A DNA stretch of 18,037 bases from CAZZKF01 sp964654995 (GTDB lineage Bacteria > Pseudomonadota > Alphaproteobacteria > CAZZKF01): NCBI GenBank assembly GCA_964654995.1, contig CAZZKF010000050.1, forward strand, positions 1-18,037. The letters are read 5' to 3'. Under the pieces are notes generated by a model that made no database searches, had not been told where the DNA came from, and saw nothing but the letters and a program-made list of their open reading frames with translations. Shown piece after piece: positions 1 through 6,118 of this stretch (positions within the stretch are counted from its first letter, which is position 1; each line of letters opens with the position of its first letter). The position numbers and the translations under genes were made by a program.

Positions 1-227
1 GTGACTTCGGTGCCCGACCATTTGCCGAACAGCACGCGATCACCCTCCTTGACGTCGAGCGGACGGATTTCGCCCTTCTCATCGCGGACGCCGGGGCCGA
101 CGGCGACAACCTCGCCGACGATCGGCTTTTCCTTGGCGGTATCGGGAATGATCACGCCGCCGGGCGTCTTTTCTTCTTCCTCGATCCGACGCACAAGCAC
201 GCGATCGTGAAGCGGTCTAAAGCTCAT
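1..227 (-). CDS. groES: Co-chaperonin GroES (Cpn10), partial
   Basis: GroES forms the heptameric lid of the GroEL folding chamber in the cytoplasm. The 75 N-terminal residues are visible, beginning MSFRPLHDRVLVRR, with the conserved EEKTPGGVIIPDTAKEKP mobile loop and then GEVVAVGPG and GDRVLFGKWSGTEV. Together these are diagnostic of the family and of the alphaproteobacterial type. The usual length is about 95 residues, so about 20 C-terminal residues and any following groEL lie outside the window to the left. The ATG at 227 is preceded by a strong ribosome binding site (GGGAGG on the minus strand, 235-240). The gene is divergent from the lipoprotein gene at 535. Identification is essentially certain. 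Confidence 0.97.
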   Translation of the reverse strand, partial: MSFRPLHDRVLVRRIEEEEKTPGGVIIPDTAKEKPIVGEVVAVGPGVRDEKGEIRPLDVKEGDRVLFGKWSGTEV

Positions 228-534
228 GTCTGAACCTCCCTTAACAGACGATCCGAAACACGGCACGCAATCTGGAAAAATGTGATGGTCGGGGAACGCC
301 AGCGTCGGCCATACCGGCCGCGCGCCCCCGATACCCGCGATTTAGGAACCCCGCGCCGGGGTTCAAGAGGGCCATACAGAAAAACCCGAAAAATTGTCCG
401 GCCCGCGGAGCTGTCGGCGGGCATGGGATATCAGCCATCCAACGCAGCCTTGCGCCCATTCACCTGAGGTTCAGATTGCAGGGTCTATGCTTCTTGCCTG
501 AGGATCGCGGACCTATACGCGAACGGAGGCAATC
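228..534. other. Divergent intergenic region groES / lipoprotein gene
   Basis: This 307-bp stretch has no convincing gene. It holds the groES ribosome binding site (235-240), the candidate heat-shock promoter (340-367), and the ribosome binding site of the lipoprotein gene (GGAGG about 7 bases before the ATG at 535). A TATACG hexamer about 20 bases before that ATG could be a -10 box, but its -35 (TTCTTG, 17 bases further up) is poor. Short open frames here lack coding character. Confidence 0.6.
340..367 (-). promoter_or_regulatory. Candidate heat-shock (sigma-32/RpoH) promoter of groES
   Basis: Read on the minus strand, CTTGAAC (367-361) is followed after 14 bases by CCTAAAT (346-340). This resembles RpoH promoters of alphaproteobacteria (CTTGAA, then a C-rich, AT-ended -10). 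The spacer is filled by an 8-bp inverted repeat, GAACCCCG-CGC-CGGGGTTC (346-364), which could bind a regulator or form a hairpin. The start of transcription would be near 333, giving a leader of about 106 bases. No CIRCE element (TTAGCACTC-N9-GAGTGCTAA), the HrcA site found before many groES genes, is visible. Confidence 0.4.
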
Positions 535-1731
535 ATGGATCGGCACGCGAGCGCCAGAAAGGCTCGAAAGACACGGCCGATCACCACCGGGCTGGCCCTG
601 GCTCTGGCGGCGATCGTTCTGGCCTCGTGCGCGGCCTATCCCGACAACAGTGTCTCGTCGTCACGGATCGCGACGCGGACCTATTACGCCCCCTATGTCG
701 GGCCGGGGATCGATAGCGGGCGCATCCGGGTCGACGGCTCGTTCTACTATGGCGGTCCAGGGTACTACAGCGGCCCGGGCTATTTTGGCGGCCTCGGCTA
801 TTATGGCGGCCTTGGCGCGCCCTATCCGGCGCCCTATTTCGGCCCCGGCTTTCATCCGCCGTTTGCCGGCCTGCCGTATCCGCTGTTCGTGCCGTTCACG
901 CCGCACGACGTGATTGTCTACGGGCCTTATGCCGGCTATCCCAATTTCGGGGACCCGTTTTTCGGCGGCCCGTACTTCGGCGACCCCTATTTCGCCTTAT
1001 ACGGATTCCAGTCGTTCGCCCTCTATGACCGGTATTTCGCCGGATACGGATTCAGCCCCTTCGTCCATGCCCGCGTTCACGCGCGCCACGGCCAGCGCAA
1101 GGATCGCAAACGCGACCACAAGCGCCGCCACGACAAGCCGGCCATGGCCAGCGACAGCCCCCGCGACAACACAGCACCCGTGAACGTGCGTCGTCTTCGG
1201 GCAGCGTCCAAGACCGCGCGCCCGGGCGAGGCCTCTGCCGACACCGCCGCGTCGCGCCACAGCCAGCGACAAGCCGCCAGACGCGCCGCGAAACTTCAGC
1301 GCAAGGCCCTGCGTGAACGCGCCGCGCCGTCGCGCGTGAAAACCGAACGCCAGCGAACCCCGACATGGACCGCCGCCACACCCGGCCACGCCGCCCCCAG
1401 AGTCCTCATGCCCGCCAGCATGGGCACGGTGGCCGTTCCCCGCCCGACAGCGGGCGGGTCCGGTGCCGGCGGCGGTCCATCCTCCGGTGTGACGCCAAGG
1501 CGGCCGGCAGCCGCGGCCGCGCCGGTGGTCAGGCCGGCCCCGGTGGCAATGCCATCACCGGCGCGCGCCGCCCCGGCCGCCACCGCCACACCCAGACAGA
1601 GCGCCGTCCCGTCCCGCGCTGCCCCGGCATTTGCGCCGGCGCAAAAGGTTGGCCGCGCGGCGCCCCCTTCGGCGTTTCGCTTCAGCCCGCGTCACCAGGG
1701 CGCTACTGCCCCGCGGCGTCACCGGCGCTGA
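535..1731 (+). CDS. Lipoprotein with aromatic/Gly-rich repeats and basic Ala/Pro-rich tail, function unknown
   Basis: 398 residues, no family recognised. The N-terminus is basic, then a hydrophobic stretch (18-30) ends in a lipobox, LASC, with the lipidated Cys at 32. Ala follows at +2, so outer-membrane sorting is likely under the Lol rule. Residues 50-175 are low-complexity and rich in Gly, Tyr, Phe and Pro, with degenerate repeats such as GGPGYY, GGLGYY, FFGGPYFGDPYF. Residues 178-200 are a His/Arg/Lys cluster. The remainder is Arg/Ala/Pro/Ser-rich and probably disordered. The start is supported by GGAGG upstream. A surface or cell-wall-binding structural role is possible, since the cationic tail could contact LPS, DNA or peptidoglycan, but this is inference. 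The lipoprotein signal is clear; function is open. Confidence 0.75.
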   Translation: MDRHASARKARKTRPITTGLALALAAIVLASCAAYPDNSVSSSRIATRTYYAPYVGPGIDSGRIRVDGSFYYGGPGYYSGPGYFGGLGYYGGLGAPYPAPYFGPGFHPPFAGLPYPLFVPFTPHDVIVYGPYAGYPNFGDPFFGGPYFGDPYFALYGFQSFALYDRYFAGYGFSPFVHARVHARHGQRKDRKRDHKRRHDKPAMASDSPRDNTAPVNVRRLRAASKTARPGEASADTAASRHSQRQAARRAAKLQRKALRERAAPSRVKTERQRTPTWTAATPGHAAPRVLMPASMGTVAVPRPTAGGSGAGGGPSSGVTPRRPAAAAAPVVRPAPVAMPSPARAAPAATATPRQSAVPSRAAPAFAPAQKVGRAAPPSAFRFSPRHQGATAPRRHRR

Positions 1732-1740
1732 ACTCGCCAT

Positions 1741-1808
1741 CTGTTGGTTGTCAGACCCCCTGTTTGCAGCCTAGTCTGAGCTCCACTGCAAGCCAGACCA
1801 ACAGGGGG
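1741..1808 (+). promoter_or_regulatory. Competing inverted repeats over the thioesterase ribosome binding site
   Basis: Two perfect stems compete for the same 3' arm. Stem A pairs CCCCCTGTT (1756-1764) with AACAGGGGG (1800-1808), and an inner helix TTGCAG (1764-1769) / CTGCAA (1786-1791) extends it apart from the shared base 1764. Stem B pairs CTGTTGGT (1741-1748) with ACCAACAG (1797-1804). The Shine-Dalgarno run of the next gene (AGGGGG, 1803-1808) lies in the shared arm: stem A buries it fully, while stem B leaves its last four G free. There is no T-run, so a plain intrinsic terminator is less likely. It starts 9 bases after the lipoprotein stop codon. Confidence 0.45.
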
Positions 1809-1816
1809 ACTGTGAC

Positions 1817-2412
1817 ATGGGGGCGTGGCCGGAAACCTTTCGGGCAGTGGTTTTTCCCTGGCATTGCGACCAGTTCGGGCACATGAACGTGCGCTGGTAT
1901 GCGCATTTCTTCGATGACGCCGGCTTTCACATCTGGTCGGTGCACGGCTTCGGCCTGAAACGGATGGAGGCGCTCGGCCTGCACACCGTGGTGGCGCGCA
2001 CCTCGATCGATTACAAGCGCGAACTCAAAGCCGGCGACCTGATCGTCATCCGCAGCGCGTTCACCCGGCTGGGCACCAAGAGCATCACGCATTTGCAGCA
2101 CATGCTGAATGCCGATACCGGCGTCCTTCACGCGGTACAGGAGACGGTGGAGGTGTTCTTCGATCCCGAGACCCGCACCGCCGTCCCGGTCCCCGATGAA
2201 ATCGCTCAGATGGTCGGCGCCGCCCTGGTCTCGCCGGAGACCNNNNNNNNNNNNNNNNNNNNNNNNNNNNNNNNNNNNNNNNNNNNNNNNNNNNNNNNNN
2301 NNNNNNNNNNNNNNNNNNNNNNNNNNNNNNNNNNNNNNNNNNGGTCCCCGATGAAATCGCTCAGATGGTCGGCGCCGCCCTGGTCTCGCCGGAGACCAGT
2401 GGAAGCGGGTGA
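1817..2412 (+). CDS. Acyl-CoA thioesterase, 4HBT hotdog family (interrupted by assembly gap)
   Basis: Hydrolyses acyl-CoA thioesters in the cytoplasm; the substrate is not predictable. The N-terminal motif CDQFGHMNVRWY (17-28) is the 4-hydroxybenzoyl-CoA thioesterase signature, with Asp18 as candidate catalytic residue and GHMN following. The ATG at 1817 has AGGGGG 8 bases upstream, buried in a possible hairpin. As printed, the frame runs into 100 N at 2243. The 55 bases before the gap are repeated exactly after it (2343-2397). Removing the gap and one copy gives ...SPETSGSG and a TGA at 2410-2412, a 146-residue protein of normal family length. The gene is therefore probably intact. The last four codons come from sequence shared with a DUF4440-type gene end on the other strand, so the true C-terminus is less certain. 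Confidence 0.85.
2188..2397. repeat. 55-bp identical direct repeat flanking the gap (assembly overlap)
   Basis: Positions 2188-2242 and 2343-2397 are identical over all 55 bases, starting GGTCCCCGATG and ending CCGGAGACC. This matches the k-mer overlap that de Bruijn assemblers (55 is a common k) leave at contig ends. It is read as an artefact, not a biological duplication. Confidence 0.9.
2243..2342. other. Assembly gap of exactly 100 N
   Basis: The round length indicates a placeholder, not a measured gap. Identical 55-bp sequences on either side (2188-2242 and 2343-2397) show that the two contigs overlap end to end. The true sequence probably has one copy of the 55-mer and no missing bases. 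Confidence 0.95.
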
Positions 2413-2465
2413 TCCGCCACTTGCCGTCCTGCCCCCGTACCGGCACCGCTTCGCGGCGTCCGCTG
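2394..2465 (-). pseudogene. 3' remnant of a DUF4440/SnoaL-like gene
   Basis: On the minus strand this encodes EAVPVRGQDGKWRITRFHWS, closely matching the C-terminus of the complete gene at 4462-4977 (TAVLTRGDDGKWRITHFHWS). At DNA level, 2394-2428 and 4484-4518 agree at 33 of 35 bases. Similarity fades upstream of the EAV, the remaining ~140 residues of such a protein are missing, and no start is visible. The reading frame also runs on into the thioesterase instead of stopping where the intact gene does. It looks like the relic of a lost paralogue or of a recombination event, but it begins exactly where the assembly overlap ends, so a mis-join must be excluded. Confidence 0.6.
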
Positions 2466-2559
2466 CCGTCTTCCCGGCCTGTTCAACAATCCGGTTGATC
2501 GGGGCAGGGAAACGAACGACTATTGATTTTTCAATGAGATACTGCTGGGGGGGCTTGCA

Positions 2560-4308
2560 ATGTCTTTCGAATTCGGTTCCGAGACGCTCGATCTGAAAAA
2601 CCCGTTTCGTCTGGAGGGGCTGCTCAGTCTCGTCCGGGGAATCATTACGATCGGGCTCGCCGCCTATATTCTCTACGACATCCGGCTCGACCTGAACCCC
2701 GGCCGGGGAATGCTTCCATGGGTCAGCTTTGCCGGGGCGCTGATTATTCTTGCCATGGGCCTAGGCGCGCTGCTCACCGGTCTCAACCGCTCGTTCCGCT
2801 TCTATGTCGGGCGCGGCGTGCCGATCGACCTGACCGAGCGCATCAAGGCCAGGGGCGCCGACGGTGACGAGGTGCCGAGCAATTTTCTCGTCCGCATGCT
2901 GGAGAGCCGGAGCAATCTCTATTTCACGCTGCCGGGCAGTTTCTTTGCCCGCATGCTGCACAGCCTTTTCCCAAGACTGATCTTCCTGCCCGCTCCCTAT
3001 CGACACACCGCCCTGCGGTACGCCGCCCTGGCCCTCAAGGGCATCGTCATCGTCGGTTTTCTGTTCGTCGCCCTGTTTCTCGTAAGAACCGGCATCGCGC
3101 CGCTCAAGAACCCCGTCTACACCGACTGGCTGTTCGCTCTCACCGCCCTGGCGCTGCTGCTGCTGGTGATCGGATTCCGCCCCCTCGGTCCCGAATTCGA
3201 GTCCGCCGAGACCCGTTTTTCCGCCGTTTCTCAGGTGGCGTTCCTGGCGCTTCTCGTCTTCATCTCGCCGATCCTCGGTCCCTTTCTCGAGCGCAGCGGC
3301 AGTTTCGTTCCGCCCGAAGTCCCGGTGGCGCCAGCCGCCTGGGTGCTGTGGCCGAGCCTCGGCGTCATCGCGCTCGGGCTCATGGCCGTTCTCCTCGCCA
3401 GCCTGCGGGCCCGCATCGGTGAACCGCGCACCGAAGTCTCGGAGTTTCGCGACCATTGGGACGAGAACATCCACCCATCGGTCGCCTTTCAGTTTTTCGA
3501 CAGCGCACTCGCCGACATGCGTCATCTCGAGATCCCCAATCGCAAATACATTGATGCCAGGCCGCAACTCAACGAGGAAGGGAGCCAGAGCAAGGGTTCC
3601 TTTGCCGGACGGGCGATGCAGGAGACCCAGCCGGTGCCGGCACCCGAGGTCATTTCGACACCCCTGCACGCGCTTCGCCTGACAACACTGGCTGGCGGAC
3701 ATGCGATCATGTTGATGGCGGCTTTCTGGCTCGCCAACGTGGTCCATCCTGCCGTCAGCCTGAAGCCGGCGGTTCTTGTTCCGGGAATTGTCGCGCCGCT
3801 GATCATGTGGCGAATCGGGGCCCTTTTCCGGGCTCTCGGCACCCTTTATTTCGCGGAGATACCGTTTACCTCGACGCTGACCTATCTCAAGGCGGAAGGC
3901 GCCTATTCGGAATCCAAGATCTCGGTGGGCAACGCCATTCAGGGCAACATTCAATCAGAAAACCGCGTCGTCCGCTCGACCCTCAGCCCATGGATCCTGC
4001 TCAGCCGCATCACCTCGACGACGTTTGCCACCAGCGGACCAGGCAATCTGTCCAATCCACGCTATGTCGTCGATATGGAGAAGGACGACAGCCTGCTCCA
4101 GAATCTCATCGACCGCGTGCGGGGCCTTATCGACGACCGGCACGTGGTTGCCGATCTTTCCTCACCGGGCGACTACACGACGGCCCTCAAGTTCGATCAG
4201 GTGAATGACGTGCTCGCCGGCAATCGTCCTGCGCCGACCGCCGACGTGGAAAACGCCGCCGTCGCCCGGATCACGCAGGACCAAAAGAACGAAGAGGGCG
4301 GAGCATAG
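2560..4308 (+). CDS. Polytopic inner-membrane protein of unknown function
   Basis: 582 residues; I recognise no family. About eight hydrophobic segments are visible: 22-40, 53-74, 157-176, 189-206, 226-243, 262-282, 378-396 and 404-425. Between the second and third is a soluble loop (75-155); between the sixth and seventh a charged loop of about 95 residues (283-377); the C-terminal ~155 residues (426-582) are hydrophilic. The C-terminal part contains LTYLKAEGAYSESKISVGNAIQ and a stretch rich in Ser/Thr/Asn, with no enzymatic motif I can name. The ATG at 2560 follows a GGGGGGG run with normal spacing. It stands alone: 147 bases after the thioesterase stop and convergent with the DUF4440 gene. 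Codon use and composition match the neighbours. Function is unknown. Confidence 0.85.
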   Translation: MSFEFGSETLDLKNPFRLEGLLSLVRGIITIGLAAYILYDIRLDLNPGRGMLPWVSFAGALIILAMGLGALLTGLNRSFRFYVGRGVPIDLTERIKARGADGDEVPSNFLVRMLESRSNLYFTLPGSFFARMLHSLFPRLIFLPAPYRHTALRYAALALKGIVIVGFLFVALFLVRTGIAPLKNPVYTDWLFALTALALLLLVIGFRPLGPEFESAETRFSAVSQVAFLALLVFISPILGPFLERSGSFVPPEVPVAPAAWVLWPSLGVIALGLMAVLLASLRARIGEPRTEVSEFRDHWDENIHPSVAFQFFDSALADMRHLEIPNRKYIDARPQLNEEGSQSKGSFAGRAMQETQPVPAPEVISTPLHALRLTTLAGGHAIMLMAAFWLANVVHPAVSLKPAVLVPGIVAPLIMWRIGALFRALGTLYFAEIPFTSTLTYLKAEGAYSESKISVGNAIQGNIQSENRVVRSTLSPWILLSRITSTTFATSGPGNLSNPRYVVDMEKDDSLLQNLIDRVRGLIDDRHVVADLSSPGDYTTALKFDQVNDVLAGNRPAPTADVENAAVARITQDQKNEEGGA

Positions 4309-4383
4309 AGCCGGACCGACCGAGGCTCCGGAGCCGGAGATTCACGGCCGAGCCTGAACGCCCTCATCGTGAACGGAGGGGCC

Positions 4384-4430
4384 GCCGCCCCTGTCGGGAT
4401 GCCGGGACAGGCGGCTGCAAAAGCATCCCG
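4384..4430. terminator. Overlapping hairpins between convergent genes
   Basis: The 153-bp gap between the convergent stops (4308 and 4462) contains an imperfect stem from GCCGCCCCTGTC (4384-4395) to GACAGGCGGC (4406-4415), and a perfect 8-bp stem CGGGATGC (4395-4402) / GCATCCCG (4423-4430) that excludes the first. No long T-run follows on either strand, so termination is only suggested by position. A small palindrome GGTCA-AA-TGACC follows at 4430-4441. Confidence 0.35.
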
Positions 4431-4461
4431 GTCAAATGACCCCGTCAGGTCGGAAAATGCT

Positions 4462-4977
4462 CTAGCGTTTGGCCGGGCGCGATGACCAGTGAAAGTGGGT
4501 GATCCGCCACTTGCCGTCGTCGCCGCGGGTCAGCACCGCCGTTTCGGTACCAAGAAGATCGTAATCGCGATCGCGGAAGCGGCCGGTGGTGCGGCTCTCG
4601 CTGGCAACCACGGCCAGGTCCCCGGAGATCATGACGCGAGGGTTCTCGAAGGTCCGGGTCAGATAACGCGACGCCTCCAGGTCGGCCTGCAGGTGATGGC
4701 CCTGATATTCCGCCCGCGAGCGTTGCACCCGCCCGCCTTCGAAAATCAGGATGTCCTTGTCGAGGACCTGCGCCGCGGCATCGGCGTCGCCGGCCTGCAG
4801 GGCGGCATGAAAGGCCTTGACGGTGGCCAGCGGTCCGCCGTCCGCCTCGACGTCCGCATCCGAGGCCGCCATCGCCAATGGCGCCGCCATCAGCCCGAGG
4901 CCGACGAGGCCCAGAAAAACCACCGCCAACACAGGCGCCACCTTCGACCGGCGGCGTTGGCTCAATATATTCCACAT
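4462..4977 (-). CDS. Exported DUF4440/SnoaL-like (NTF2-fold) protein
   Basis: 171 residues from the chosen start. A basic N-terminus (QRRRSK) and a hydrophobic core (about 13-36) end in PLAMAAS, a likely signal peptidase site near 37/38. A small cone-shaped NTF2-like domain follows (about 48-165): ATVKAFHAALQAGDADAAAQVLDKDILIFEGG, then HLQADLEASRYL, then the terminal strand DGKWRITHFHWSS, which is typical of DUF4440/SnoaL_3. Family members may bind or isomerise small ligands; no function can be assigned here. Two in-frame ATGs occur (4983 and 4977). GGAGG (4985-4989) is only 1 base from the first but 7 bases from the second, so 4977 is preferred. It starts 56 bases after the amidohydrolase stop on the same strand and may be co-transcribed with it. 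A truncated relative lies at 2394-2465. Confidence 0.85.
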   Translation of the reverse strand: MWNILSQRRRSKVAPVLAVVFLGLVGLGLMAAPLAMAASDADVEADGGPLATVKAFHAALQAGDADAAAQVLDKDILIFEGGRVQRSRAEYQGHHLQADLEASRYLTRTFENPRVMISGDLAVVASESRTTGRFRDRDYDLLGTETAVLTRGDDGKWRITHFHWSSRPAKR

Positions 4978-5033
4978 GATCATGCCTCCATGGTTGCGAC
5001 CCCCGATCCCCCAGACGGTAGACCGTGATCAGA

Positions 5034-6020
5034 TTAAAGCCCGAAAATACGCGCGGCATTCTCCCCGCGCACCTTGTCGCGCACGTCGCCGTCGAGCGCA
5101 TCGACGCGGGCCAGACAGCCCTTCATGTCCCCGAGGTTGAAGGGATAGTCGGAGCCGTACATGACATTGTCCGCGCCGCCGATGCGCACGCACATCTCGA
5201 GCGCATCCAAGCGGTAACAGACGGAATCGTAATAAATGCGGGTCAAATACTCGCTGGGCGGGCGGTCGATGTTGACCTTGGCCCGCCTGGTGGTCTCATA
5301 GACCCGGTCGAGACGGCCGACCAGATAGGGCAGCGTCGCCCCGGCGTGGGCCGCAATCAGCTTGAGCTGCGTGAACCGATCGAAAAAGCCGTCACCGATC
5401 ATCCGCACCACGGCGACCGAGGTATCGACCATGAAGCCGATGGACGCGGCCATGGCGTATTTCGAGAAATCGAGCTGGTCCGCCCCTTGCGGTATGGTGG
5501 GGTGGAGGAGCACCGGAAGTGCGCGATCTTCGATCGCCTGCCAGACGGGCGCAAACAGCGGATCGGTCAGATGCCGGCCGTTGATGTTCCCCAAGGTCAG
5601 CACGCCAACCGCGCCCGCCTTGCAAGCCCGGTCCAGCTCGGCGACCGCCGCGTCCGGGTATTCCCACGGCAGCGAGGCCATCCAGCGGAGGCGCTCGGGG
5701 TAGCTGCTCTGCGCGGCCGCAAAGGCATCGTTGGCGATGCGGGCGGCTTCAACGCTGGTCGCTTCATCGCCCCAGAAGCAGCTCGGGGCCGGCAGGGTGA
5801 TGATGGCGATATCGACACCGGCCTCGTCCATGTTGCGAATGCGCGCCGCATAATCGAAATGCAGGTCCTCGAGCACGCAGAAGCTGGCACCCTTGTTGAA
5901 GATCGTGCACGGACTGTCCAGGCTTTCGCGGACCTCAAGATCGGGGCCGCCACGGGTCCGCAGCAGTTCCAGCCAGTCTTCCGAAAACATATGGGTGTGA
6001 ATGTCGATCACCGTGCTCAT
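5034..6020 (-). CDS. Amidohydrolase-2 family metal-dependent hydrolase/decarboxylase (ACMSD-like)
   Basis: 328 residues, a TIM-barrel enzyme of the amidohydrolase-2 family, which includes 2-amino-3-carboxymuconate-semialdehyde decarboxylase and related aromatic-acid decarboxylases. Visible metal and active-site motifs: DIHTHMF (His8, His10), LLHPTIP (His173), IAAHAGATLPYL (His225) and YGSDYPF (Asp291), all in the expected order, so the enzyme looks active. No signal peptide, hence cytoplasmic. The ATG at 6020 has AAGGAG (6031-6036) 10 bases upstream. It follows the exporter gene by 98 bases on the same strand and precedes the DUF4440 gene by 56 bases. The exact substrate cannot be read from the sequence; hydrolase and decarboxylase activities both occur in the family. 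Confidence 0.92.
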   Translation of the reverse strand: MSTVIDIHTHMFSEDWLELLRTRGGPDLEVRESLDSPCTIFNKGASFCVLEDLHFDYAARIRNMDEAGVDIAIITLPAPSCFWGDEATSVEAARIANDAFAAAQSSYPERLRWMASLPWEYPDAAVAELDRACKAGAVGVLTLGNINGRHLTDPLFAPVWQAIEDRALPVLLHPTIPQGADQLDFSKYAMAASIGFMVDTSVAVVRMIGDGFFDRFTQLKLIAAHAGATLPYLVGRLDRVYETTRRAKVNIDRPPSEYLTRIYYDSVCYRLDALEMCVRIGGADNVMYGSDYPFNLGDMKGCLARVDALDGDVRDKVRGENAARIFGL

Positions 6021-6080
6021 GCCGTCTCTTCTCCTTGTACCAGACCGGCCCCGCTCGCTTGTGAACCTTTGGTCATAGGC

Positions 6081-6110
6081 AAAAAACCGACGCCCCGCAA
6101 GGCCGACCGG
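6081..6110 (-). terminator. Possible weak terminator after the exporter gene
   Basis: On the minus strand an imperfect GC-rich stem (CCGGTCGGCC - TTGC - GGGGCGTCGG, 6110-6087) is followed by TTTTTT (6086-6081). The stem has a central mismatch loop and two G-U pairs, so partial read-through into the amidohydrolase gene is plausible. Confidence 0.3.
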
Positions 6111-6118
6111 CGAAGGTG

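Larger units (their letters stand above)
2394..4518. repeat. 35-bp direct repeat (2394-2428 and 4484-4518)
   Basis: Two copies in the same orientation, 2,090 bp apart, identical at 33 of 35 positions and both encoding GKWRIT-x-FHW on the minus strand. They bracket the 582-residue membrane protein gene. The shared 20-mer GTGATCCGCCACTTGCCGTC is exact. Confidence 0.8.

Noticed and set aside
228..470. CIRCE element upstream of groES
   Set aside because: No TTAGCACTC/GAGTGCTAA pair is present on either strand.
1365..1886. Possible frameshift in the lipoprotein gene with continuation in another frame
   Set aside because: The original frame continues to 1731 with a consistent Ala/Pro/Arg composition. 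The alternative frame is Arg/Gly-rich noise and overlaps the thioesterase start.
1751..2446. Minus-strand frame running through the N gap
   Set aside because: It depends on the artificial 100-base gap. Only its first ~20 residues (the DUF4440 remnant) have real similarity.
2522..2535. Small inverted repeat ATTGA-TTTT-TCAAT before the membrane protein gene
   Set aside because: Five AT-rich pairs are too weak for a terminator, and no promoter hexamers line up convincingly.
2761..3954. Open frame of 397 codons on the minus strand inside the membrane protein gene
   Set aside because: Highly charged, Gln/Arg/Gly-rich shadow. The plus strand has membrane helices and a good ribosome binding site.
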